Source: Pseudomonadota bacterium
GTDB taxonomy: Bacteria; Vulcanimicrobiota; Xenobia; RGZZ01
Direction: 5' to 3'
Assembly (NCBI GenBank): GCA_010028905.1
Contig: RGZZ01000003.1
Span: 1-41,669 of the forward strand
Length of the DNA stretch: 41,669 nucleotides
Of the stretch, positions 20,578-29,585 are shown in pieces (the stretch's first letter is position 1; the number at the start of each line of letters is the position of its first letter). The notes beneath the pieces were generated by a model. It did no database searches. It had not been told where the DNA came from and worked only from the letters and a program-made list of their open reading frames with translations. Both the position numbers and the translations under genes were made by a program.

Positions 20578-21852
20578 ATGACATCGACCCAGCAAAAAGG
20601 CAGAGTTGTACTGGCATACAGCGGCGGACTCGACACATCGTGCATCCTCAGATGGCTCATCGATGAGGGCTACGAGGTCGTGGCGTACATCGCCAACGTC
20701 GGTCAGGACGAAGACTTCGAGGAAGCCCGGCAGAAGGCGCAGGCCATCGGCGCGAGCAAGATCTATGTCGAAGATCTGCGCCGCGAGCTCGTCACCGATT
20801 TCATCTTTCCCGCCATCAAGGCCAATGCCATCTACGAGGGCCGATATCTTCTGGGCACGTCGCTGGCGCGTCCCTGCATCGCGCGCCGACACGTCGAGAT
20901 CGCGCGCCTCGAAGGGTGTCAGTACGTCTCGCATGGCTCGACCGGCAAGGGGAACGATCAGGTGCGCTTCGAGCTCACCTACTACGCCCTGGCCCCGGAC
21001 CTCAAGGTGATCGCGCCCTGGCGCAACCCTGAGTTCCTGGCACGCTTCAAGGGGCGGCCCGACCTGATGGCCTACGCACAGGCCCAGGGAATCCCGGTCA
21101 CCGCGACGGTGGCCAAGCCGTACAGCATGGATGACAACCTCTATCACATCAGCTACGAGTCGGGCATCCTCGAAGATCCGAAGCAGGCCCCCACGGCCGA
21201 CATGTTCCGCTGGACGAAGTCGCCCGAGGAAGCCGAGGCAACACCTGAAGAGATCGCCATCCACTTCAAGGACGGCAGCCCCGTGAAGCTCGAGAACCTC
21301 ACGGCGAAGAAAGCGTTCGAAGAGCCGCTCGAGCTCTTCATGGCGCTCAACGACCTCGGCAGCCGTCACGGCGTCGGCCGCATCGACATCGTCGAGAACC
21401 GCTTCATCGGCATCAAGTCACGCGGGGTGTACGAGACCCCCGGCGGCACCATCCTGCGCGAAGCCCACATGGACATCGAAGGCATCGCCATGGACCGCGA
21501 GGTGATGCGGCTGCGCGACAGCCTGTCGCCGAAGTTCTCCGAGCTCATCTACAACGGCTTCTGGTTCAGCCCGGAGATGGAGTTCCTCATGGCCGCGCTC
21601 GAGAAGAGTCAGGAGGCCATCGACGGAGTGGTCTATCTGCGTCTCTTCCGCGGCCGCGCCACGGTGATCGGGCGCGAGTCGCCGTCGTCGCTCTACGACC
21701 GCGACCTGGTGAGCATGGACATCGAGGGCGGTTTCAACCCCCTTGACTCTGAGGGCTTCATCAAGATCAATGCCATTCGCCTGAAGGCACATCACGCCAT
21801 CATGCAGCGGCGGGCAAAGAAGGCCGAGAGCGCCGCGCTGGCCCCGGTCTGA
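20578..21852 (+). CDS. argG: Argininosuccinate synthase, animal-like type
   Basis: 424 residues from the ATG at 20578; a longer frame to 20509 adds an unrelated tail. It joins citrulline and aspartate using ATP. The PP-loop [10 protein letters not shown] is at residues 13-22, followed by [20 protein letters not shown] and [16 protein letters not shown]. From memory the sequence follows the human ASS1 pattern closely over its whole length (for example [20 protein letters not shown] and LGRESPLSLY, here [10 protein letters not shown]), more than the E. coli type. It is separated from carB by 78 bases, so it may have its own promoter, though none is convincing. A strong hairpin follows. Confidence 0.97.
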   Translation: MTSTQQKGRVVLAYSGGLDTSCILRWLIDEGYEVVAYIANVGQDEDFEEARQKAQAIGASKIYVEDLRRELVTDFIFPAIKANAIYEGRYLLGTSLARPCIARRHVEIARLEGCQYVSHGSTGKGNDQVRFELTYYALAPDLKVIAPWRNPEFLARFKGRPDLMAYAQAQGIPVTATVAKPYSMDDNLYHISYESGILEDPKQAPTADMFRWTKSPEEAEATPEEIAIHFKDGSPVKLENLTAKKAFEEPLELFMALNDLGSRHGVGRIDIVENRFIGIKSRGVYETPGGTILREAHMDIEGIAMDREVMRLRDSLSPKFSELIYNGFWFSPEMEFLMAALEKSQEAIDGVVYLRLFRGRATVIGRESPSSLYDRDLVSMDIEGGFNPLDSEGFIKINAIRLKAHHAIMQRRAKKAESAALAPV

Positions 21853-21864
21853 GGCGTGTCGGTC

Positions 21865-21894
21865 GCGGGCGGAGGCGATGACGCCTCCGCCCGC
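21865..21894 (+). terminator. GC-rich terminator hairpin after argG
   Basis: A perfect 13-base-pair stem: GCGGGCGGAGGCG (21865-21877) pairs with CGCCTCCGCCCGC (21882-21894) around an ATGA loop. It starts 12 bases after the argG stop. There is no T-run on the plus strand, so termination may be helped by Rho or the hairpin may mainly protect the mRNA 3' end. Confidence 0.7.
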
Positions 21895-21929
21895 ACAAGG
21901 TTGATGACTGACGGAAGGGGAAGGCGAGA

Positions 21930-22598
21930 TTGTCTCGTGATGTCGAAGAGAAACGGGTGAGCGAACGTTCTCCCGTCGTGCCGCGTACCGTGGGTGAGGC
22001 GCTCGACGCCTTTCTCATGGCCGAGCGCCTGCGACTGGCCGAGAGCACGCTTCAGCGCTACCGAAACGTCATCACCCTGTTCCGCATCTTCCTCGAGAAC
22101 TCCGAGGTCCAGGCGGCGCCCGGCCTCCACGCCGACGTCGAGATGATGGCGGTTCTGGCCGAAGAGTTCGTGAACGGCTTTCTCGCCAACAAGCTGGCGC
22201 GCGGAGAGAGCACATGGCGAAACGCCGCCACGGTCATGCGCCGCCTGCTGCGATGGCTCGACGACCGCCTGCTCGAGGAGTACACGCCGGATGACGGCGT
22301 CGACAAGACCTCGACCGAGGTCACCGCGGCGGTGAGCCTGCACGATCTGCTGGCCCAGCACCTCGGGCAGCAGCCTCCTGTGCATGCAGTTCGCCACCGA
22401 CGCGACGTGTTCATCGTGGCGCGCACCGAGCCTGGCGCCATGTGGCTCACATCAGCCACCGGAGGCGACGAGGTGGGCCCCGTGAGCGTGCCCATGGCCG
22501 TGTCGCAGATCTGTCGCGTGGGGTGGGAGCTCAACGGCCTGGTGGCCCGCTCGTTCGGCGGCTGGCGGCTGCTCGAGGTCTCGAGCGTCAACGCATAG
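21930..22598 (+). CDS. Protein with integrase-type core-binding (SAM-like) domain only
   Basis: 222 residues from a TTG at 21930, with AAGGGGAAGG upstream. Residues 15-115 read like the helical core-binding domain of XerC/D-type tyrosine recombinases: VGEALDAFLMAERLRLAEST followed by LQRYRNVITLFRIFLE, then a second pair of helices ending MRRLLRWLDDRLLEEY. No catalytic domain follows: the R-H-x-x-R and tyrosine motifs are absent, and the last 90 residues (RRDVFIVARTEPGAMWL and onwards) look like a small beta domain instead. It may be a DNA-binding remnant or an exapted protein. No att site, transposase or repeat flanks it. The function is unknown. Confidence 0.65.
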   Translation: MSRDVEEKRVSERSPVVPRTVGEALDAFLMAERLRLAESTLQRYRNVITLFRIFLENSEVQAAPGLHADVEMMAVLAEEFVNGFLANKLARGESTWRNAATVMRRLLRWLDDRLLEEYTPDDGVDKTSTEVTAAVSLHDLLAQHLGQQPPVHAVRHRRDVFIVARTEPGAMWLTSATGGDEVGPVSVPMAVSQICRVGWELNGLVARSFGGWRLLEVSSVNA

Positions 22599-22626
22599 GC
22601 CCCGCCACGTCTGCGATGGGCAGGCG

Positions 22627-24090
22627 CTACCGCGGCACGTCGCCCTCGAAGTCTGCGAGGGCGTACGTCAGAACAGCCGCCACCGCGGCATTCACCCGCA
22701 GCTCAGCCGGGTCGATCTTGTCGAGGGTGTCGGCCGCCGTGTGGTGATAGTCGAAGTAGGTGCGGCTGTCTTGCAGCAAGCCAAGGGTGGGAACCCCTGC
22801 ATCATCGAGGGGAGAGATGTCTGCGCCGCCGCTCCACGGATTGCGCTGCATCGCCGGCGCCCCGGCCCCCGCGAGGATCCGCGTCACCGGTTCGAGGAGA
22901 TCGGCCAGCTGGGCGCTTCCATGGAGATTGAAGCCGGCTGGATGTCCCGCGCCGAGATCGCTCTCGAGCGCAGCCACATGCCGCGAGATCTCCGCGCGAT
23001 GAAGCGCGGCGTAGGCACGCGCACCCGCCAGGCCGTTCTCCTCGTTCATCCAGGCCACCATGCGAACCGTGCGTGAGGGATGAAGTTCGAGACGGGTGAG
23101 CAGTTGCATCGTCTCCATGGCCACCGCCACCCCCGCGGCGTCATCGAGGGCGCCGGTGCCCAGGTCCCACGAGTCGAGATGACCGCTCACGAGAACGATC
23201 TCCAAGCTGCGCACCGGATCCAGGGTCTGTGGCGTCAGGCGCAGGAAGAGCTCTACCCGACCCTGCCTCGCCAGACGAGCGATGAGCATCGCATCTTCGG
23301 CCGCAACGGCAGCCGCGGGAACCTTCGGAACGCCATCAGCATAACGCATGTTTCCTGTATGGGGAAGCCGGAACTCAGCCCCGCCCGCCGAGCGCACCAG
23401 CGCCGCCACGGCCCCCTTTCGTGCCGCGAGGGAAGCGCCCCGCACCCGCGGTTGCACGGCCAGATCATAGGCCTCTCCCCCCTGTCCGATGCGGGCCAGG
23501 GCCTTGTCGAACGCAACATCGAACAACACGATCGTGCCGCGCACCACGTCATCGGGCAACGCCTCGAGCGCGGTCATGCTCTCCACGACGAGCACGGGCG
23601 CGCGCAGCCCCTCGGCCGCGGTGGCTACGCTGCCGCCAAGCGCCGTGAGCGCAAGCCTCTGCTGCACCCCCTTGGGCTGGCCAGGCCAGGCCACGATGGC
23701 ACCCGTCTCCTCTCCGCGTACCCAATGTGGCACCTCGACCGGTTCGAGGCGCACGTCGAGGCCCAGGTCACGCATTCGAGCCGCCACATGCGCAACGGCC
23801 GCCGCCGCCTGGGGCGACCCGCTGAGACGCGGACCGATGTGATCGCACAGCCACGCACACTGCTGCCATGCGTAGTCGCTGCGAAGCGCCGCGTCGCGCA
23901 GACGCGCGAGGTCAGACCGAAGCGCGGGGGCAAGCCCGTGCGACGGGGGTGCTGGTGCCGCCCAGACCGTGCCGCAGCGTAACGCGGCCCATGCCGCGAG
24001 TGCCAGCAGAGCGAGGCGGAGCGCCGTGGCGCACCGACGGACGAGGCCTCGCGAGAAGCTTCTCCCCGCCGACTCTGGCGCGCGCTTCAC
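22627..24090 (-). CDS. Secreted M28 metallopeptidase, carboxypeptidase Q-like
   Basis: 487 residues from a GTG at 24090, overlapping the stop of the upstream gene (GTGA). A basic N-terminus and hydrophobic run (TALRLALLALAAWAAL) form a signal peptide, possibly a lipoprotein-like or uncleaved anchor. The layout matches plasma glutamate carboxypeptidase/CPQ: CDHIGPRLSGS, VPHWVRGEE, a PA-type insert, then the dinuclear-zinc site SGHLDSWDLGTGALDD (about 300-315), the general base in WMNEENGLAG, ESDLGAG, and the last ligand in YFDYHHTAADTLDKID. All metal ligands appear intact, so it should be active on dipeptides or small peptides outside the cytoplasm. Confidence 0.92.
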   Translation of the reverse strand: MKRAPESAGRSFSRGLVRRCATALRLALLALAAWAALRCGTVWAAPAPPSHGLAPALRSDLARLRDAALRSDYAWQQCAWLCDHIGPRLSGSPQAAAAVAHVAARMRDLGLDVRLEPVEVPHWVRGEETGAIVAWPGQPKGVQQRLALTALGGSVATAAEGLRAPVLVVESMTALEALPDDVVRGTIVLFDVAFDKALARIGQGGEAYDLAVQPRVRGASLAARKGAVAALVRSAGGAEFRLPHTGNMRYADGVPKVPAAAVAAEDAMLIARLARQGRVELFLRLTPQTLDPVRSLEIVLVSGHLDSWDLGTGALDDAAGVAVAMETMQLLTRLELHPSRTVRMVAWMNEENGLAGARAYAALHRAEISRHVAALESDLGAGHPAGFNLHGSAQLADLLEPVTRILAGAGAPAMQRNPWSGGADISPLDDAGVPTLGLLQDSRTYFDYHHTAADTLDKIDPAELRVNAAVAAVLTYALADFEGDVPR

Positions 24091-24569
24091 CGCACCACGG
24101 CGTCCGGCCGCCTCACACCAGCCGGCTGAGCGCTGGGCTGCTCGCCCGCCTGAACCCGCTGCTCCTCGAGGAGGTCGGCCCAGGCCCGCATGTAGGTCAC
24201 GGCATGCGACCGCTGGTTGCGCAACAGATCACGCTCTCCTGGAGGCAGGCACCTCAAGACCCTCGGGTCGGAGAGGTTCTCGAGCGTGCGGAGATCGCTC
24301 GGCGCGAGCCCCGCTTCGAGAAGCAGGTCGATGAGGGCGTCGAGCTCGAGACCGCTCGTGCTGCAGTAGAGGGTCGACTGCTCGCTCCAGTCGCCGCTGC
24401 GTCGCAGGGCGAGGGCGTGGATCTCGTCAGCGGTGAGCGGGGTGAGCGACTGGGCCAGATGCCCGCAGTTGCAACGCCCCATGTGCCCCCACTCGTAGGG
24501 CGAGCCGCCCGCGATGCGATTGGCGGCATCGCGAAGTGCGCCGATCAGGCGCGGAGACGGGGTAGCCAT
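24087..24569 (-). CDS. Conserved hypothetical protein with CNCGH motif
   Basis: 160 residues; ATG preceded by AAGGAGG. The striking block is SPYEWGHMGRCNCGHLAQSL (23-42), followed by LTADEIHALAL, a second cysteine in LYCSTSG (67-73), and a helical end (RSHAVTYMRAWADLLEEQ). From memory, proteins with the same YEWGHMGRCNCGHL block occur in Bacteroidetes and other phyla, without a known function. Three cysteines and nearby histidines suggest a metal site. No signal peptide or membrane segment. It overlaps the peptidase gene downstream by four bases. Confidence 0.7.
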   Translation of the reverse strand: MATPSPRLIGALRDAANRIAGGSPYEWGHMGRCNCGHLAQSLTPLTADEIHALALRRSGDWSEQSTLYCSTSGLELDALIDLLLEAGLAPSDLRTLENLSDPRVLRCLPPGERDLLRNQRSHAVTYMRAWADLLEEQRVQAGEQPSAQPAGVRRPDAVVR

Positions 24570-24639
24570 TCGTATGCGCCTCCTTGACGTTGAATGACAT
24601 CATGGTAGCACGGCAGTGGCGCGTCTTCCAGGGGCTCGA

Positions 24640-26064
24640 TCAACAGGCCGCCTGCTGCGACGCGGAACGATCGCACCCATCGCACCGCCCGCAGCTCGCG
24701 GCCGGCAGACGCTGGCCGAAGTACGCGCTGATGCGCGCATGGCGACACGCCCCCCGCAGGGCGGAAAACTGCGTCATGCGGCGTAGCAGCTGCGTGCGCT
24801 GCAGACGATGTCGGCGCAGGTCGTCGAGCGCCACGTGGCCGTCCGGTGCAGGCCGCACCCAGGCGAACGGCTCGACACGGAGCACGCCCGTGGCGATGAG
24901 CGCTTCGAGGCTCCGCTCCGCCACTGACCGCTCGCGGGGCAGCAGGCCAGGCAGGTCCTCGATGCGCGTGACGCGCAGCCTTCCCTGCTCCGCGGCGGCG
25001 ACGAGGCGCCGCGCCATGGCGTCGTCCGGAAAAGACCTCTCGATGAGTGCGCGATGCACCTGTTCATCGTCCGGCGACTGCAGAAGAACGCAGCGGCACG
25101 GTTGCCCGTCTCTCCCGCCTCGCCCCACCTCCTGCACGTAGGCCTCGAGGCTGGCGGGCATCTGCAGGTGAACCACCGCGCGCACGTCTGGCTTGTCGAC
25201 CCCGAGGCCAAAGGCATTGGTGGCCACGACGGTTGGCGCCTGCCCCCCGACAAAGGCGTCTTGCGCCCGGCTCCTGGCCTCCGGCGACATGCCGGCGTGG
25301 TAGCAGAGGGCGCCGAGCGCGCGAGCGGTCTGCTCTGCCTGCATCCGCGTGGCCGCATAGACGATGGCAGCGCCGGCGCCGGCTATCGCGGCGCGCACCT
25401 CGTCCAGACGATGCGCTGGCGCGATGGGCCGCACAGAGAGGTGCAGGTTCTGGCGATAGAACGACCCCACATGCTCCAGCGGATCGCGCATGCGCAACGC
25501 CGATGCGATCTCGCGACGCACCGCCGGCGTTGCGGTTGCGGTGAGCGCGAGGCGCACCCGCGCCCCGATGCCGTCGAGGGCGGCCCCCAACCTGCGGTAC
25601 GACGGTCGAAAGTCGTGCCCCCACGCGCTGATGCAGTGCGCTTCATCGACAGCCACCAGGCCCACCCCCACCCGTGCGAGCAGGGCTGCGAACGAGGCCC
25701 CTTCAAGACGCTCGGGGGCAAGATAGAGCACGCGCAGCCGTCGCTGCTCGAGAGCCGCCAGCACCTGCTCACGCTCGGCGCTCTCAAGGCCGGCGTGGAG
25801 CGCCGCACAGGCCACCCCCCGGCGCCGCAGCGACACGACCTGATCGCGCATGAGCGCGATCAGGGGAGATATCACAACGGTGAGCGAGCGCGACAAGCAG
25901 GCCGGCAGCTGATAGCACAGCGACTTGCCCGTGCCGGTGGGCAGCACGCCGAGAACGTCGCGACCCGCAAGAAGAGCGGTGATGATCTCACGCTGCCCCG
26001 CCCTGAACCCTTCGTGTCCGAACACGTCACGCAGCACACGCAGCGCCACTTCTGACAAGGCCAT
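24640..26064 (-). CDS. recQ: RecQ-family ATP-dependent DNA helicase, short form
   Basis: 474 residues from the ATG at 26064; an upstream start at 26127 adds an unrelated leader. It has FRAGQREIITALLAGRDVLG (motif 0), LPTGTGKSLCYQLP (Walker A), VDEAHCISAWGHDFRPSYR (DEAH and the RecQ aromatic loop), LTATATP (motif III) and EAYVQEVGRGGRDGQP (motif VI). The C-terminus ends with cysteines ACRHAR, SCGRCDGC, matching the RecQ zinc-binding site. No HRDC domain follows, so this is a short RecQ. It unwinds DNA 3' to 5' in recombination and repair. The gene sits downstream of dprA and hslV on the same strand. Confidence 0.93.
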   Translation of the reverse strand: MALSEVALRVLRDVFGHEGFRAGQREIITALLAGRDVLGVLPTGTGKSLCYQLPACLSRSLTVVISPLIALMRDQVVSLRRRGVACAALHAGLESAEREQVLAALEQRRLRVLYLAPERLEGASFAALLARVGVGLVAVDEAHCISAWGHDFRPSYRRLGAALDGIGARVRLALTATATPAVRREIASALRMRDPLEHVGSFYRQNLHLSVRPIAPAHRLDEVRAAIAGAGAAIVYAATRMQAEQTARALGALCYHAGMSPEARSRAQDAFVGGQAPTVVATNAFGLGVDKPDVRAVVHLQMPASLEAYVQEVGRGGRDGQPCRCVLLQSPDDEQVHRALIERSFPDDAMARRLVAAAEQGRLRVTRIEDLPGLLPRERSVAERSLEALIATGVLRVEPFAWVRPAPDGHVALDDLRRHRLQRTQLLRRMTQFSALRGACRHARISAYFGQRLPAASCGRCDGCDRSASQQAAC

Positions 26065-26148
26065 TCCCCATTCCGCGGAAGAGATACGCGAAGCGACGGG
26101 CTGGCAGCATACGACTCGCCAGCCCATACCAATCGCGGGATTCGCGGG

Positions 26149-26679
26149 CTACAGGGTCTCGACGACGATCTGGTCGTTTGTGTAGATGCAGATCTCCGAC
26201 GCGATGCGCAAGGACTCGCGCACCACCGCGTCTGCCGGGAGCGAGGTGTTGCGGGCCAGCGCCCGCGCCGCGGCCAGGGCGTAGGGCGACCCTGATCCGA
26301 TGCTGGCGATCTGGTCGTCGGGCTCGATGACGTCGCCATTGCCGCTGAGCACGAGCAGGGTGTCCTTGTTGCCCACCACCAGCAGCGCCTCGAGCCGCCG
26401 CAGATACTTGTCAGAGCGCCAGTCCTTGGCCAGCTCGACCGCGGCGCGCAACAGATTGCCGTTGTACTCCTCGAGCTTCGCCTCGAGCTTCTCGAACAGG
26501 CTCAGGCCGTCTGCCGCCGAACCCGCGAAACCACCCACGACCTTGCCGCCCGCCATGCGACGGACCTTGCGGGCTCCGTGCTTCATGACGGTCTTGTCGA
26601 AGGTCACCTGGCCATCGCCGGCCATGGCCATCTGACCGTCGCGCAGCATCGCAACAATGGTTGTAGAGCGGATTCTCAC
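26149..26679 (-). CDS. hslV: HslV/ClpQ protease subunit
   Basis: 176 residues from a GTG at 26679, preceded by GAGGAG at six bases; an ATG at 26700 lacks a site. HslV is a threonine protease that assembles as a double hexameric ring and normally needs the ATPase HslU. The nucleophile block [20 protein letters not shown] is intact, but begins at residue 6, so a five-residue propeptide (MRIRS) must be removed, a state like the N-terminal extension of Bacillus Clp[21 protein letters not shown] and [11 protein letters not shown] also agree. The next downstream gene is recQ and the upstream one is dprA. hslU is not beside it. Confidence 0.95.
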   Translation of the reverse strand: MRIRSTTIVAMLRDGQMAMAGDGQVTFDKTVMKHGARKVRRMAGGKVVGGFAGSAADGLSLFEKLEAKLEEYNGNLLRAAVELAKDWRSDKYLRRLEALLVVGNKDTLLVLSGNGDVIEPDDQIASIGSGSPYALAAARALARNTSLPADAVVRESLRIASEICIYTNDQIVVETL

Positions 26680-26736
26680 AAGCAGCTCCTCTTCTGGCAC
26701 CCGGTGGGTCGACGAACCCTCTTCCCGCGTCGCGCC

Positions 26737-27864
26737 TCATCCCCGCGTGTCTGCGAGGGGGCTGCGAGCGCGGTAGCGGTTGCCCGGCGCCCGCTGCACC
26801 CGCCCCGTCATCTCGAGACGGACCAGCAGGCGCGCCACGGCGCGCATTGGCATTCCCGAACGCGCCGCAATCTCCTCCACCTCGAGCCATCCGCCGTCCG
26901 CAAAGCCATCGTCGGCCTCCAGCACCGCGAGGAGCGCGGCAGACTCGTCATCAGTCGCGCTCGACACACGTACCGGTGGCACGGTCAGCCCGAGCTCGCA
27001 GAGCACGTCGCCCGCGTCACGGGCAAGGGTGGCCGTTCCTTCCGCGAGCAGCTGGTTGCACCCCGCGGAGACTTCGGTGAGAATGCTCCCGGGAACGGCA
27101 AAGAGCGGTCGCTCGTGATCGATGGCATACTCCGCGGTGATCATGGCCCCGCTGCGCATGCCCGCCTCCACGACCAGAACTGCGCGAGAGAGACCGCTGA
27201 TGATGCGGTTTCTCGCCGGGAAGTGCCACGGCATCGGTCCCTCTCCCGGGGGGAAGGGGCTCACAACGGCACCCTGTCTCTCGATGGCGGCTTTCAGCGA
27301 ACGGCTCTCCGGCGGATAGCAGAGGTCGACACCACATCCGAGGACCGCCACCGTGAGCGCGTTGCAGGCAAGTGCGCGTCGGTGGGCCGCCTCGTCGACG
27401 CCCCGAGCCATTCCGCTCACCACCGTGAGGCCGGCACGAGAGAACCCCTCCACGAAGCTCTCGGTGGCGCGCAGCGCATAGGCGGACGCGCGACGCGTTC
27501 CCACGACGGCAACCGTCGGCCAGCGGCTGAGCGCCTCCACGCTTCCACGTACGTACAGCGCGAGGGGCGCCGACGACAGCGTGCCCAGCAGCGGAGGGTA
27601 TGCTGGAGATCCAAGCGTGACAACGGCACAGCCAGCCGCGAGCGCCTGGGCGTGGAGCGCGCCGGGATCAAGCGTGCGACGGGCCGCCACCAGCGCCTCG
27701 ACCGCGGGACCGGGCGCGAGCGAGCGCAAGGTCGTGGCGGGCGCTTCCCATACGTGCGCCGCCGTGGGCAGATGGGGCTGAAGGCGAGAGAGTGTTGCGG
27801 CTCCGAATCGCGGCACGCGAGAGAGAGCCAGCATGGCTTCGACCTGACCGATGGAGGCAGACAT
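26737..27864 (-). CDS. dprA: DNA-processing protein DprA/Smf
   Basis: 375 residues; ATG with GGGGGA six bases upstream. DprA loads RecA on single-stranded DNA taken up during transformation. The Rossmann-like core shows VAVVGTRRASAYALRAT, VSGMARGVDEAAHRRAL, VLGCGVDLCYPPES, FPARNRIISGLSRAVLVVEA and SGAMITAEYAIDHERPLFAVPGS. The N-terminus has a helix-hairpin-helix-like part (VPRFGAATLSRL). The C-terminus (WLEVEEIAARSGMPMRAVAR) is the winged-helix domain seen in many DprA proteins. No com genes are nearby, though a pseudopilin lies at 39400. hslV follows after 57 bases. Confidence 0.95.
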   Translation of the reverse strand: MSASIGQVEAMLALSRVPRFGAATLSRLQPHLPTAAHVWEAPATTLRSLAPGPAVEALVAARRTLDPGALHAQALAAGCAVVTLGSPAYPPLLGTLSSAPLALYVRGSVEALSRWPTVAVVGTRRASAYALRATESFVEGFSRAGLTVVSGMARGVDEAAHRRALACNALTVAVLGCGVDLCYPPESRSLKAAIERQGAVVSPFPPGEGPMPWHFPARNRIISGLSRAVLVVEAGMRSGAMITAEYAIDHERPLFAVPGSILTEVSAGCNQLLAEGTATLARDAGDVLCELGLTVPPVRVSSATDDESAALLAVLEADDGFADGGWLEVEEIAARSGMPMRAVARLLVRLEMTGRVQRAPGNRYRARSPLADTRG

Positions 27865-27939
27865 GAATCGTCCCCCGATTCAAACGCTGCGCACACGGTG
27901 TCATAGAGCTGCGGTGAACAAGATCTCCCCGACCAGGGA

Positions 27940-29439
27940 TCAGCGAACGTTGAAGCGCGTCTGTCCCACGGTGACCACGTCGCCGCGATTGAGGAGCACA
28001 CGTCCTCCGATGCGATGACCGTTCACGTAGGTGCCGTTGGTGGAGGAGAGGTCTTCGAGCCACGCCTCACCCCGCTCCACCCTGACACTCGCATGGCGAC
28101 GCGAAGCGGCGCTGTCGTGCGAGATCACGATGTCTCCCTCTTCGCGACCGATGACCGTCTCTCCCGACTCAAGCGGGTGAGAGACGGTCGCATCGTCGGT
28201 CACCAGCATGAGGAGCGCGGCGGCGCTGGCGCCAGACGCCGCAGCTGTCGCGGGTGGCGCTGGGATGAGCGCCGTGGGGCGGGCCGCCGGCTCGACCGGC
28301 GCCGTGCTGCTGGTGCTGGGAACAGCCTGGGCGGCGGAGAGCGGCGAGGGCTCGACAGGCACTGCTTCGGGCAAAGGCTCGGGCTCACGAGCCGAGGGAG
28401 AGGACACCGGAAACTCCGGCACGGCCACCACGGGAATCGACCCGGCTGCCCGCGAGCCAGGCGCCGGGATGGCGGAGGGGCGCCGTGCACCCGCCTCGAT
28501 GCCGAGGCGCTCGAGAAGATCGAGAAAGCCCGGATAGCGCGAGGTGATGCGATTGAACTCATCTTCCGCCTCGGTGTTGCGTCCGCGATTCGCAAGCGCG
28601 GTGCCATACCCGTAGCGCGCATCGAGCATCAGCTGGGGGTCGAAATCGGTGCGCGTGAGGATCTTCTTGAAGATCTCGAGCGCCGTCTCCGCATCGTGGG
28701 TCTCGACACAGGCCCGCGCGAGAAGGATGAGGTTGCAGAGCGAGATGTTGTCGTCCGGAAGGGTGTCCTTGAGCAGGGCGATGACGTCGCGCCATCGTCC
28801 GGCCTCGATGTAGTGGAGCGAGAGGAAGAACCCCACGACCGGATTGTCTGGAAGCACCCCGAGAAGCTGGTCGAGCACCGTGCCCGCCTCCTCGTCATCA
28901 CGAAGGCCGCGGTGCGCCAGCGATAGCAGGATGCTCACTCCGAGCAGATCGGGATAGAAGGCGAACGACGAGTTCTCCGTGAGGCACAGCGTCAGGCGAA
29001 GCGACGGCACGTACTTGCGTATCTTTGTGCCGAGACGTGCCTGGCAGAGCAGCACCTTCTTGAAGCTGTGCACGGCGCTCTCGTACGCTTCGAGCTCGAG
29101 CGAGATCGCGCCGTGCATGAAATAGGCGTCGGCGAACTGCGCGTCTTTGGTGAATGCGTCGCTGAAGCGCTCGAGCGCGTCGCGCAGCGCCCCTCTGAGC
29201 AGGGCTTCATAGCCGGAGACGAACGAGCGCTCCGCTGCCGGCACCGCGATGTTCTTGAGCACATTGGAGAAGAAGCGGCGAGGCTGCTGCACCTCGAGCA
29301 GCTCGATGACCGGTCGCATCTGCCCGAAGACCGGATGCAGATGCCGCTGATGAAAGACGCCCGTCTCCCCGACCTGTCCCCGCGCATCCTTGGAAGGCAC
29401 GAGGGCGCGTGACACCTCGCCCACGCCACGAGCCGCCAT
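27940..29439 (-). CDS. TPR-like protein with C-terminal FHA domain
   Basis: 499 residues from the ATG at 29439, which has no ribosome-binding site. The frame stays open to just after a stop at about 29520, and a CTG at 29494-29496 lies eight bases after GAGGAGG. That start would add 19 residues (reading LGKEEIFDTLKDGVSLAGR) and is attractive. Residues 70-320 are helical pairs resembling TPRs (SGYEALLRGALRDALERFSD; FADAYFMHGAISLELEAYES). A proline/alanine-rich linker follows, then an FHA domain (last 90 residues) with IGREEGDIVISHD, SRRHASV and SSTNGTYVNG, the phosphothreonine-binding residues. No membrane segment. It should read phosphorylation by the nearby kinase. Confidence 0.88.
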   Translation of the reverse strand: MAARGVGEVSRALVPSKDARGQVGETGVFHQRHLHPVFGQMRPVIELLEVQQPRRFFSNVLKNIAVPAAERSFVSGYEALLRGALRDALERFSDAFTKDAQFADAYFMHGAISLELEAYESAVHSFKKVLLCQARLGTKIRKYVPSLRLTLCLTENSSFAFYPDLLGVSILLSLAHRGLRDDEEAGTVLDQLLGVLPDNPVVGFFLSLHYIEAGRWRDVIALLKDTLPDDNISLCNLILLARACVETHDAETALEIFKKILTRTDFDPQLMLDARYGYGTALANRGRNTEAEDEFNRITSRYPGFLDLLERLGIEAGARRPSAIPAPGSRAAGSIPVVAVPEFPVSSPSAREPEPLPEAVPVEPSPLSAAQAVPSTSSTAPVEPAARPTALIPAPPATAAASGASAAALLMLVTDDATVSHPLESGETVIGREEGDIVISHDSAASRRHASVRVERGEAWLEDLSSTNGTYVNGHRIGGRVLLNRGDVVTVGQTRFNVR

Positions 29440-29555
29440 GCGGCCCGCGAGAGAGACGCCGTCTTTCAGGGTGTCGAAGATCTCTTCCTTGCCCAGAGCA
29501 ATCGCCTCCTCGATGGAAGCGCCTGGAGATGCGCTTCACGAACGGTTGCGCGCCC

Positions 29556-29585
29556 AGTATGCGCGAGACGTCAAGGCCCCGTCAA
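29556..29585 (-). promoter_or_regulatory. Probable promoter for the TPR-FHA gene
   Basis: On the minus strand TTGACG (29580-29585) is followed after 18 bases by CATACT (29556-29561). Transcription would start near 29549, about 50 bases ahead of the GAGGAGG-CTG start candidate. It would separate this gene from the four signalling genes upstream. The intervening 29586-29760 holds nothing I recognise. Confidence 0.5.

Noticed and set aside
27920-27942. Weak inverted repeat GATC...GATC after the TPR-FHA gene
   Set aside because: Only about five stable base pairs with a G-T pair and a short T-poor flank; too weak to call a terminator.
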